A stretch of DNA of 5,615 nucleotides from Eubacteriaceae bacterium (lineage in GTDB: Bacteria; Bacillota; Clostridia; Eubacteriales; UBA1433), in assembly GCA_012797825.1 (NCBI GenBank), contig JAAZOI010000050.1:1-5615 (forward strand), read 5' to 3'. The notes below the pieces were generated by a model that saw only the letters and a list, made by a program, of their open reading frames with translations, had not been told where the DNA came from and did not search any database. The position numbers and the translations under genes are program-made. Below are positions 1-5,411 of this stretch, piece by piece (the stretch's first letter is position 1; every line of letters begins with the position of its first letter).

Positions 1-1031
1 ACAAAATTAAACGAGCTTTTAAAATCATCATAACTTTCATACGGAAGCCCTGCAATTAAATCGGTATGAATGTGCATATTGTTTGCTTCTGTAAGACGCA
101 TTAAATTATGCTCCAAATTATTAAGGTCGGTTTTTCTGTTTACCGCTTTCAGAGTCTGTTGTTTGGCGCTTTGCACTCCCGCTTCCAATTGAACGTAATG
201 CGGCGGCATTTTATTAAGAAGCGAAACACTGTCTTCGCTTAAAATATCTGCCGATATTTCAAAGTGGAAGGTTGTGCAGTCGTTGTTTTCCAATATAAAC
301 TGCCAGATTTTCTGCGCACGTACGTCATCGGCGTTAAAAGTTCTGTCCGTGAATTTTATAATAGGAACTTTATTCTCGATAAAAAAAGTAAGTTCATCAA
401 AAACCTTTTCAAGGCTTTTATAGCGCAAATGCTTATCGTTTGCCGACATACAGTATGCGCAGCTGTATGGGCAGCCGCGGCTTGATTCGTAATACATAAT
501 TTTATTTTTAAAACATTTTATATTATCCAGATTATACGGGAAAATGATATCATTCATATTTATTAATTCATCGGTCTTATCCGTGCTTATTATTTCATTT
601 CCTTGTCTGTATACAATGTTATTAATACGGTCAAAACCGTTATTATTTGTAATTGCCGTCAATAGCTTGTTTAAAATAAGCTCGCCTTCGCCGAGAATGA
701 TAATATCAGTCGAGGGGTTGTCTTTTAAAAAATCCGCTGAACCAAAACTGACTTCGGGACCGCCGAGTATTATCTTACAGGCGGGGTTTATTTTTTTAAG
801 TTTAGATATTATTTTTTTTATGAATTCAACATTAAAAATATATACTGAAAACATATATATATCCGCTTTGCTTTGCATGATATTTTTTAAGACAATGTCA
901 GTTTCATCGTTGATACTGTATTGCAATAAATCAACTTTAAATATGTTCTTATCAATATGGTTTATTAAAATATGCGCAGCAAGGCATGTGTGGATGTATT
1001 TTGAGTTTATAGCGCAGAATATGGCTTCCAT
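1..1031 (-). CDS. B12-binding domain radical SAM protein (DUF4080-type), N-terminal 343 codons, cut by window edge
   Basis: The minus strand is open from an ATG at 1031 to the left edge. The start is secure: an in-frame TAA (1041-1043) lies just upstream and AGGA (1037-1040) sits 5 nt before the ATG. Residues 1 to about 130 look like a cobalamin-binding Rossmann domain, with LGGPEV at 89-94 and LGEGE at 113-117, as in B12-dependent radical SAM enzymes. Residues 187-194 carry the CxxxCxxC cluster motif (C187, C191, C194) in the context SRGCPYSCAYC; these cysteines would ligate the 4Fe-4S cluster that cleaves S-adenosylmethionine. Further on, KFTDRTFN and HFEISAD match the middle of the radical SAM barrel in DUF4080 proteins. 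The C-terminal part lies outside the window; relatives are, from memory, about 550-600 residues. The substrate is unknown. It is transcribed divergently from the dehydratase-like gene. Family assignment is confident, function is not. Confidence 0.9.
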   Translation of the reverse strand, partial: MEAIFCAINSKYIHTCLAAHILINHIDKNIFKVDLLQYSINDETDIVLKNIMQSKADIYMFSVYIFNVEFIKKIISKLKKINPACKIILGGPEVSFGSADFLKDNPSTDIIILGEGELILNKLLTAITNNNGFDRINNIVYRQGNEIISTDKTDELINMNDIIFPYNLDNIKCFKNKIMYYESSRGCPYSCAYCMSANDKHLRYKSLEKVFDELTFFIENKVPIIKFTDRTFNADDVRAQKIWQFILENNDCTTFHFEISADILSEDSVSLLNKMPPHYVQLEAGVQSAKQQTLKAVNRKTDLNNLEHNLMRLTEANNMHIHTDLIAGLPYESYDDFKSSFNF

Positions 1032-1112
1032 AAAATTCCTTTATACTCTAAATATTATTTATATTATCACGAATATATAAAAAAATAAAAGAGTTTAATA
1101 TTTTCTAAATGG

Positions 1113-1142
1113 TTTACAATTGTATAAAATTGGTTATATAAT
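1113..1142 (+). promoter_or_regulatory. Sigma-A-type promoter of the enolase-superfamily gene
   Basis: A -35 box TTTACA (1113-1118) is followed by an 18-bp spacer and a perfect -10 box TATAAT (1137-1142). Transcription should start near 1149, giving a leader of about 24 nt before the ATG at 1173. The ribosome binding site GAGAGGTG is at 1158-1165, 7 nt from the start codon. The whole divergent spacer (1032-1172) is very A/T-rich. I could not pick a convincing promoter for the leftward radical SAM gene within it. Confidence 0.7.
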
Positions 1143-1156
1143 ATCAGTATACTGAT
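1143..1156. promoter_or_regulatory. Perfect 14-bp palindrome over the transcription start, candidate repressor operator
   Basis: ATCAGTATACTGAT equals its own reverse complement. It begins directly after the -10 box and covers the predicted +1 site, where a bound protein would block RNA polymerase. The GTATAC core with flanking symmetry resembles operators of GntR/FadR-type regulators of sugar-acid catabolism, such as the GGTATACC core bound by ExuR/UxuR. The palindrome is seen directly; the regulator class is an inference, and no regulator gene is in the window. Confidence 0.5.
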
Positions 1157-1172
1157 TGAGAGGTGTAGATAA

Positions 1173-2390
1173 ATGAAAATAACAAAAATCGACGTAATGA
1201 TTTTAAAACCTAATCAAAAGAATACTGGGGGCGGGGTAAAAATAGATTGGGCGAACTTTGACAGAAACTGCAGACCTATAGTATGCCGCATACATACAGA
1301 TGAAGGAATATACGGAGACGGCGAAGCAGGTATGCTTTTCGGCGTTGGGGCTCTTGGAACAGCAGGAATGATGCGCGATTTTGCGCGTATGATAATCGGC
1401 ATGGATCCGCTTGATAATGAAGTAATCTGGGATAAATTTTATAAGCAGGGTTATTTTACTCAAAGCGGAGGACCGATTATTTATGCGGCTATTTCGGCAT
1501 TTGATATGGCTTTATGGGACATAAAAGGTAAATATTTTAAAGTTCCGATTGCGAAGTTATTGGGCGGAAGCCGAAGAAAAGAACTTCGTTGCTATGCAAG
1601 CCAGCTTCAGTTTGGTTGGGGTCCGGAGTTAACACCCGCATTCCAGACGCAGGATTACGTAAATAATGCCCTGAAAGCCGTAAGCGAGGGATATAACGCA
1701 ATAAAAATTGACTTCTTCACACTTGATAAAGACGGCAGCGGTTTTACCGAAGAACAGCGCTGCGGACTTCTTGAACCGTACTATGTTGACCTGGTAGAAG
1801 AAAGAGTTGCGGCAGTAAGGGAAGCCATAGGTCCGAAAGTTGACTTAATTGTTGAAGGACACTCATTTACGGATGCGCTTTCAGCTGTTCAGATAGGCGA
1901 GAGAATTAAACAATACAACATATTTTACTATGAAGAAGCCTGCACTCCCACACCGAAGATGCAGAAATATGTGGCCGACGCGCTTGGCATACCTATGGGC
2001 AGCGGTGAGAGAATATTCTCGAGATGGCAGTATGCGCCTTACATAGAAAACTTATCTCTTCAAGTGCTGCAGCCTGACCTTTCTAACTGCGGCGGTATAA
2101 CTGAAGCTAAAAAAATTGCGGATATGGCTTACATTTATGATATAGGAATTCAGTCGCATGTTTGCGGCACGGCGTTAACGCTTGCGGCATCGCTGAATTT
2201 TGAATCAGTTATTCCGAACTTCATAATTCACGAACATCATGTTGTACAGTTCAGACAATATATGAAAGAGCTCTGCACGGTAGATTTTGAACCCGAAAAC
2301 GGCAAATTCAAAGTTCCCGACGGAATAGGGCTTGGAACAGAATTGAGCGAATTCGCGCTTACACATTGCGAAAAGTGGACAATTGAATAA
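1173..2390 (+). CDS. Mandelate racemase/muconate lactonizing enzyme family protein (enolase superfamily), probable sugar-acid dehydratase
   Basis: This 405-residue cytoplasmic enzyme has the usual length for the superfamily, which abstracts the proton alpha to a carboxylate using a Mg2+-stabilised enolate. Residues 1 to about 125 form the capping domain; the rest is the TIM barrel. Predicted Mg2+ ligands are E228 (VEGH), E254 (YYEEAC) and E279 (GERIFSRW). H230, two residues after the first ligand, and H329 (QSHVCGTA) are the likely acid/base pair, as in D-galactonate and D-mannonate dehydratases (D-x-H plus a later His). The racemase-type KxK is K178-I-D180 here, so lysine-pair chemistry is unlikely. 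The first ligand is Glu rather than the Asp of DgoD and ManD; I believe an E-x-H version occurs in clostridial relatives. The substrate cannot be read from sequence; an aldonic or uronic acid is the best guess. It is a single-gene unit with its own promoter, palindrome and terminator. Family confident, substrate unknown. Confidence 0.88.
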   Translation: MKITKIDVMILKPNQKNTGGGVKIDWANFDRNCRPIVCRIHTDEGIYGDGEAGMLFGVGALGTAGMMRDFARMIIGMDPLDNEVIWDKFYKQGYFTQSGGPIIYAAISAFDMALWDIKGKYFKVPIAKLLGGSRRKELRCYASQLQFGWGPELTPAFQTQDYVNNALKAVSEGYNAIKIDFFTLDKDGSGFTEEQRCGLLEPYYVDLVEERVAAVREAIGPKVDLIVEGHSFTDALSAVQIGERIKQYNIFYYEEACTPTPKMQKYVADALGIPMGSGERIFSRWQYAPYIENLSLQVLQPDLSNCGGITEAKKIADMAYIYDIGIQSHVCGTALTLAASLNFESVIPNFIIHEHHVVQFRQYMKELCTVDFEPENGKFKVPDGIGLGTELSEFALTHCEKWTIE

Positions 2391-2429
2391 ACTTTAACTA
2401 AAGTAAGCTAAAGTAAAGTAATTTAAATT

Positions 2430-2471
2430 AATGCGGTAAGACTTTAAATAAGCAAGTTTTACCGCATTTTT
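2430..2471 (+). terminator. Intrinsic terminator after the enolase-superfamily gene
   Basis: Arms 2430-2444 and 2454-2468 pair over 15 positions with one G-U pair. The outer ten (AATGCGGTAA with TTACCGCATT) are perfect. The loop is 9 nt and the 3' arm runs into TTTTT at 2467-2471. It starts about 40 bp after the stop codon and marks the gene as a separate transcription unit. Confidence 0.88.
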
Positions 2472-2474
2472 CCG

Positions 2475-2544
2475 TTTAAATATAATATAATTTAATAAAT
2501 AAATTAATATTATTAATAAAATAATTAAATATATTAATATTTAT
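2475..2544. other. 70-bp tract containing only A and T, directly upstream of the operon promoter
   Basis: There is not one G or C between 2475 and 2544. The tract ends one base before the -35 box of the next promoter, where an A/T-rich UP element would contact the RNA polymerase alpha subunits. It contains small dyads such as TTAATATTATTAA (2504-2516), but these are expected in such a skewed sequence. No gene is seen in 2391-2613. Confidence 0.6.
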
Positions 2545-2545
2545 G

Positions 2546-2574
2546 TTGACATATTTTAGTTTATATAATATATT
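2546..2574 (+). promoter_or_regulatory. Sigma-A-type promoter of the DUF2089/SHOCT/YvlD-like operon
   Basis: The -35 box TTGACA (2546-2551) is a perfect consensus, and after a 17-bp spacer comes TATATT (2569-2574) as the -10 box. A TATAAT at 2564-2569 is nearer the consensus, but its 12-bp spacing is too short. The predicted start near 2581 leaves a leader of about 33 nt. I see no sigma-W-like or other alternative sigma motif. Confidence 0.7.
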
Positions 2575-2613
2575 GTATTTGTAAATAATAGTTTTAAAGA
2601 AGGTAGATAAAGT

Positions 2614-2997
2614 ATGGAATATTCAATACCGGCAAGCTGCCCTGTATGCGGCGAAAAACTAAACATAACAAAATTAAGCTGCCCTAATTGTAAAACAGAC
2701 ATCAGCGGCAAGTACAAACCATGCATATACTGCGGGCTTGACGATAAGATGAGTCTTTTTCTTGACACTTTTTTGAAATGCCGCGGCAACATTAAGGAAG
2801 TAGAAAAAGCGCTTAATATATCGTACCCGACAGTGAAAGGTCTTTTAGACGAACTTTTGAAAAAGCTTTTTTCACAGGATTATGCAGAGGAAGACAGTAA
2901 TCAGACAAAATCGTCAGAAGTGCTGGATATGCTGGAAAAAGGCGAAATAACCGCTGCGCAGGCAGCCGAACTTTTATCAAAATCAAAGGAGAGATAG
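2614..2997 (+). CDS. DUF2089 family zinc-ribbon/HTH protein with C-terminal SHOCT-like segment
   Basis: The 127-residue protein opens with paired cysteines typical of a zinc ribbon: C9/C12 (CPVCG), C23/C26 (CPNC) and C37/C40 (CIYC). Residues 48-84 form a helix-turn-helix-like block with the DUF2089 signature: FLDTFLKCRGN, then KEVEKALNISYPTVKG. Residues 101-123 carry a short helical motif (VLDMLEKGEIT..QAAELL) of the SHOCT-like kind, and a charged linker (90-100) separates the two. AAGAAGG (2597-2603) lies 10 nt before the ATG. The protein is cytoplasmic and probably binds DNA; an autoregulator or regulator of the operon is the natural hypothesis. It is the first gene of a four-gene operon, and the next start is 2 nt after its stop. 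Family assignment is confident; the biochemical role is not established. Confidence 0.9.
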   Translation: MEYSIPASCPVCGEKLNITKLSCPNCKTDISGKYKPCIYCGLDDKMSLFLDTFLKCRGNIKEVEKALNISYPTVKGLLDELLKKLFSQDYAEEDSNQTKSSEVLDMLEKGEITAAQAAELLSKSKER

Positions 2998-2999
2998 AA

Positions 3000-3419
3000 A
3001 TGGAAGATAAAACACGTATTCTTAATATGGTAAGCGAAGGTAAAATTACAGTAGAAGAGGCATCAATACTTCTTGACGCGCTTGATAAAAAAGAAAAAAT
3101 ATCGGAAGAGCCTATAGCCATGAAAGGAAAGCAGGGAAGAAAACCGACAAAATTGCGTGTAAATATTGACGCGAACGAAAACTCTAAAAAGTCAAAAGTA
3201 AACGTAAATATTCCGCTTTCGCTTGTTAAAACACTAGGTCCGATAATATCTAAAAATCTGCCCAAAGAAGCTAAAGAAGAAATGGATAAAAAAGGCGTAG
3301 ATTTAGTCGCTATAATGAACAGCATTGACGAATTTATTGAAGCCGCCGGTGAAGAAGATATAGTTAATGTTGACATTGAAGGTGATGAACCCGCAAAGGT
3401 ACGAGTATATGTTGAGTAG
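3000..3419 (+). CDS. SHOCT-like domain protein (YvlB N-terminus-like)
   Basis: This 139-residue soluble protein starts with a SHOCT-like helical hairpin (residues 5-27: RILNMVSEGKIT..EASILL), the same motif that ends the preceding protein. A basic, low-complexity linker (29-50) follows. A conserved-looking region then contains KLRVNID (51-57), KVNVNIPLSLVKTLG (66-80) and a C-terminal VNVDIEGDE..KVRVYVE. This architecture occurs in clostridial proteins annotated as SHOCT-like domain-containing. In Bacillus subtilis YvlB a similar N-terminal hairpin is joined to a DUF4097 beta-domain, which is absent here. AAAGGAG (2985-2991), inside the previous gene, lies 8 nt before the ATG, so the two are likely translationally coupled. 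It probably acts as a protein-interaction partner; no catalytic motif is seen. Confidence 0.85.
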   Translation: MEDKTRILNMVSEGKITVEEASILLDALDKKEKISEEPIAMKGKQGRKPTKLRVNIDANENSKKSKVNVNIPLSLVKTLGPIISKNLPKEAKEEMDKKGVDLVAIMNSIDEFIEAAGEEDIVNVDIEGDEPAKVRVYVE

Positions 3420-3732
3420 ACCTGCGCTGTTTTTATTAGTGTCGATAAATATAAAAAAGGAAAAGCATTTTAGGCTGTTTTTACCGATACCGGTATTCTT
3501 AGTCTATTGCTTTACAGAAATGATACTTGATATTATGGATTTTGCGGCGCTTTTTGTACCGAAAAATGCCAGAGCTATAAAAGGAAAACATTCATCCGTA
3601 TCGTTTCAGACAGTTCACTCGGGCATGACTTGCGCGCACTTAGTAGTTAAAGATATATTTTCAATAAAAGCTCCGTGGGAACTCTGCTCGGTTGATGCGG
3701 ACGGAGTAAAGATAAGAATAAAATTTTACTGA
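3409..3732 (+). CDS. Unrecognised 107-residue protein with one hydrophobic segment
   Basis: I do not recognise this family. I chose the ATG at 3409 because AAAGG (3395-3399) lies 9 nt upstream. An earlier in-frame ATG at 3367 would give 121 residues, but it is buried in the previous gene with no clear ribosome binding site. The chosen start overlaps the preceding gene by 11 nt, a usual sign of translational coupling. The N-terminus has a short hydrophobic run (6-13) and a basic stretch (IKKEKHFR, 15-22). A hydrophobic segment follows at about 23-50, interrupted by E37, D41 and D44 and ending in the basic PKNARAIKGK. The last 50 residues look like a small soluble domain with beta character (VKIRIKF at the end). 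Its place between the SHOCT-like and YvlD-like genes suggests a membrane-associated part of the same module. Confidence 0.75.
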   Translation: MLSRPALFLLVSINIKKEKHFRLFLPIPVFLVYCFTEMILDIMDFAALFVPKNARAIKGKHSSVSFQTVHSGMTCAHLVVKDIFSIKAPWELCSVDADGVKIRIKFY

Positions 3733-3748
3733 TAAGGAAACAAAAAAG

Positions 3749-4096
3749 ATGAGAATATTATTAAAATGGTTAATATGCTGTTTCTCTCTGTATCTGGCAA
3801 TGTTTTTATTTCCGCAGTATGTGAACGTATATGAAAGCCCTTATATTATAATAGCGGCTGGAACGGTACTGTGGCTGGTAAATATATTTATCAGACCTCT
3901 TGCGCAGGTAATATCAATAATAGCAACGCTTTTAACATTCGGCATATTCAGCGTTATTGTCAACGCTGCAATGGTTGCGCTTACAGACGCTATGTTTAGA
4001 GGGCTTGATATAACAAGCTTTTGGGTTGAGATATTTATAGCAGTTTTAATATCCGTGGGAAATATGATACTATCGCCGAAAGTAAGAAGAAGCTAG
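3749..4096 (+). CDS. Phage holin family 4 / YvlD-like membrane protein
   Basis: The 115-residue protein has four predicted membrane helices, at about 4-21, 31-47, 51-76 and 89-108, and a short basic tail (SPKVRRS). The stretch NIFIRPLAQVIS followed by LLTFGIFSVIVNA matches the conserved core of the mycobacterial 4-TMS holin superfamily IV, to which B. subtilis YvlD belongs. Despite the name, chromosomal members are not known to be lysis proteins. YvlD belongs to the yvlABCD operon, which responds to cell-envelope stress. AAGGA (3734-3738) lies 10 nt before the ATG, and the gap to the previous stop is 16 nt, so it closes the operon. A palindromic terminator follows. The conserved arginine-proline pair (R49, P50) within an otherwise hydrophobic run is also typical of the family. 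Confidence 0.85.
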   Translation: MRILLKWLICCFSLYLAMFLFPQYVNVYESPYIIIAAGTVLWLVNIFIRPLAQVISIIATLLTFGIFSVIVNAAMVALTDAMFRGLDITSFWVEIFIAVLISVGNMILSPKVRRS

Positions 4097-4117
4097 AAAG
4101 TATGAGATAATATATAA

Positions 4118-4161
4118 AAGAATAATCATTTACTTCCAATTGGAAGTAAATGATTATTCTT
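4118..4161. terminator. 44-bp perfect palindrome between convergent genes, likely bidirectional terminator
   Basis: Two 22-nt arms, 4118-4139 and 4140-4161, are exact reverse complements with no spacer, so the RNA hairpin would have a loop of about 4 nt (AAUU). The arms hold only five G/C pairs each. On the plus strand it is followed by ATTTT, on the minus strand by TTTATATA. It begins 21 nt after the YvlD-like gene. Its right end overlaps the stop codon (4160-4162) of the convergent methyltransferase gene by two bases. Bidirectional termination is the simplest role; the length and perfection are unusual. Confidence 0.8.
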
Positions 4162-4867
4162 ATTTTACTTTTGCGATAAGCTCTATAGTATCAAAATATT
4201 TTCCGCCTTCAGCTGCCATCATATCTATATCTCTTATAGCATAAGGATTGGGGCTTTCTAACCATTCTTCCCATGCTAAACTATGGCATAAATGAGAAAA
4301 AGCGTGAGTAATCTCAATTTTATCCGATTGCTGCCAAAGATTTTTCCACCAATCTAAAGTATAAAAATTTATATCTTCCTGCCAAAACGGCATAAGCTCT
4401 TCGGGCACGCCGTTTGTAAATTCTTTTTTTAATCCCGGTATACTTACCGCAATTATTCCGCCTTTTTTCACAATCGGCGCAAGATGTTCATCGATATAAT
4501 TTTTATCTGCTCCGAAATAATGGAATGCGTCTATGCAGAAAACAGCGTCAAAGTATTCATGCGCAAACGGAAGAGAGTGAGCTTCGGTTTGAATTGGTAT
4601 GATTTCGTTATCAAGACCAAGCTTTTTAAACCGCTGATAATTATCGGTTGGGTTTATCCATAAGTCCGCCGCGAAAACGGTCGCTTTATATTCTTGCGCC
4701 AAATATATAGAGGTAAGACCGCATCCGCATGCCAAGTCAAGAATTCGCAAAGAGTGCTTTATTTCAATATTCTCAGTTAATTCTTCTAAAATCCGCAAGC
4801 AATTAGGTCCCATCATATTTTGAAGAAGAAAATCTTTATCAAGTCTTGTGTTTTTTCCGAAAATCAT
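4160..4867 (-). CDS. Class I SAM-dependent methyltransferase
   Basis: A 235-residue protein with the Rossmann-like methyltransferase fold. Motif I (LDLACGCG, residues 43-50) is the glycine-rich SAM-binding loop. D68 (FAADLW) is the acidic residue expected to bind the ribose hydroxyls. FDAVFCIDAFHYF (106-118) is motif IV, and LAPIVKKGGIIAVSIPG (129-145) is the post-motif region. The C-terminal third is rich in Trp and Phe and may hold the substrate site. I chose the ATG at 4867 over the one at 4876: the ribosome binding site AAGGA (4876-4880) overlaps the upstream ATG but lies 8 nt before the downstream one. The substrate is unknown; the closest general resemblance is to the UbiE/cyclopropane-synthase-like group of small-molecule methyltransferases. 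The stop codon lies in the shared palindrome. A TATAAT at 4889-4894 could be its -10 box, but no -35 is clear. Confidence 0.85.
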   Translation of the reverse strand: MIFGKNTRLDKDFLLQNMMGPNCLRILEELTENIEIKHSLRILDLACGCGLTSIYLAQEYKATVFAADLWINPTDNYQRFKKLGLDNEIIPIQTEAHSLPFAHEYFDAVFCIDAFHYFGADKNYIDEHLAPIVKKGGIIAVSIPGLKKEFTNGVPEELMPFWQEDINFYTLDWWKNLWQQSDKIEITHAFSHLCHSLAWEEWLESPNPYAIRDIDMMAAEGGKYFDTIELIAKVK

Positions 4868-4937
4868 ATCAATCATCCTTTTTATTTAATTATATTAAAT
4901 ATTTTAGTTTAAAAATTCTCTTTCTTATATAACAGAT

Positions 4938-4966
4938 AAAAAAGCGTTTGGAATTAGCCCAAACGC
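4938..4966 (-). terminator. Intrinsic terminator of the CD3324-family gene
   Basis: Arms 4959-4966 and 4944-4951 (GCGTTTGG with CCAAACGC) pair perfectly over 8 bp around a 7-nt loop. Read leftward, the hairpin is followed by six T residues (4938-4943). It starts 6 nt beyond the stop codon of the CD3324-family gene and separates it from the methyltransferase gene on the same strand. Confidence 0.88.
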
Positions 4967-4972
4967 CGATTT

Positions 4973-5245
4973 TTATAATGTTTTCATATTTGTAATTATT
5001 TTATATATAGTTTTTACAGAAAGATAATATTTTTCCGCAATATCTTTTGCGCTTGATCCGCTTTTATATTGCTCATATATATCAAGGTTTCTTAGATATG
5101 TTTGCTGTTTGCTGTTATTTATTTCACCCCAAGATTTTTTATTTTTATCTTTTCTGGGTATATATAAATATTCTGCATCAATATAACATTGAATTTCTTC
5201 CAGTAAAACTTTTGGCAGTATGCTGCCTGCGTTTATATAGCTCAT
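4973..5245 (-). CDS. CD3324 family helix-turn-helix protein
   Basis: This 90-residue soluble protein matches the layout of the small clostridial family named after Clostridioides difficile CD3324. The N-terminus has YINAGSILPKVLLEEIQCYI, then the hallmark AEYLYIPRKD (24-33) and KKSWGE (36-41). A C-terminal helix-turn-helix follows (about 51-86), with LRNLDIYEQYKSG, KDIAEKYYLSVKTIYKII. The family is presumed to regulate transcription, but its targets are unknown. GGAGGT (5251-5256) lies 5 nt before the ATG, a very strong ribosome binding site. The gene is alone in its unit: its promoter is about 140 bp upstream and a terminator follows directly. The long leader with a hairpin may carry autoregulation. 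Confidence 0.85.
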   Translation of the reverse strand: MSYINAGSILPKVLLEEIQCYIDAEYLYIPRKDKNKKSWGEINNSKQQTYLRNLDIYEQYKSGSSAKDIAEKYYLSVKTIYKIITNMKTL

Positions 5246-5272
5246 TATGCACCTCCGTTTAATTTTGGATTT

Positions 5273-5312
5273 GCAAAGGCTATTTTATATATGAGTTATG
5301 AACAGCCTTTGC
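5273..5312 (-). promoter_or_regulatory. Inverted repeat in the leader of the CD3324-family gene
   Basis: Arms GCAAAGGCT and AGCCTTTGC (5273-5281 and 5304-5312) are perfect reverse complements separated by 22 nt. They lie inside the predicted transcript, between promoter and ribosome binding site. The repeat could fold in RNA, with its 3' arm ending about 17 nt before GGAGGT. As DNA, its half-sites are 31 bp apart centre to centre, close to three helical turns, which would place two bound proteins on the same face. No T-run follows, so it is not a terminator. Function unknown. Confidence 0.45.
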
Positions 5313-5381
5313 TATGCATAACGCACAATATCCGATTTATAAATAAGTCATACTTCCTTTCTTTATATAGTTTATATAAAT

Positions 5382-5409
5382 ATTATAATTATTTTTTATA
5401 ATGCGTCAA
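5382..5409 (-). promoter_or_regulatory. Sigma-A-type promoter of the CD3324-family gene
   Basis: On the minus strand TTGACG (5404-5409) is followed by a 16-bp A/T-rich spacer and a perfect TATAAT (5382-5387). The start site near 5375 implies an untranslated leader of about 130 nt, long for a small gene. The -35 box lies within a few bases of the terminator of the upstream lyase-like gene. Confidence 0.65.
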
Positions 5410-5411
5410 AT

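Noticed and set aside
264..1080. Plus-strand open frames of 73 and 178 codons (264-485, 544-1080)
   Set aside because: They lie antisense to the radical SAM gene, whose minus-strand frame is open over the whole stretch and carries clear family motifs. Neither has a convincing ribosome binding site or domain.
1203..1463. Minus-strand open frames inside the enolase-superfamily gene
   Set aside because: They are shadows of a well-supported coding region on the plus strand and have no promoter or ribosome binding site.
2503..2517. 15-nt dyad ATTAATATTATTAAT as an operator
   Set aside because: It lies in a tract made only of A and T, where such symmetry is expected by chance.
2813..3376. 187-codon minus-strand frame opposite the DUF2089 and SHOCT-like genes
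   Set aside because: Its serine- and phenylalanine-rich composition is that of an antisense reading of lysine- and glutamate-rich genes. The plus-strand genes have recognisable families.
3367..3408. Earlier start at 3367 for the 107-residue protein
   Set aside because: It would add 14 residues read from inside the SHOCT-like gene without a clear ribosome binding site, whereas the ATG at 3409 has AAAGG at good spacing.
3749..4096. Reading the holin-family gene as a prophage remnant
   Set aside because: No endolysin, integrase, tail or other phage gene is nearby, and the neighbours and family subtype fit the chromosomal YvlD group.
5047..5262. 71-codon plus-strand frame opposite the CD3324-family gene
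   Set aside because: It is antisense to a gene with a strong ribosome binding site, promoter, terminator and recognisable family.
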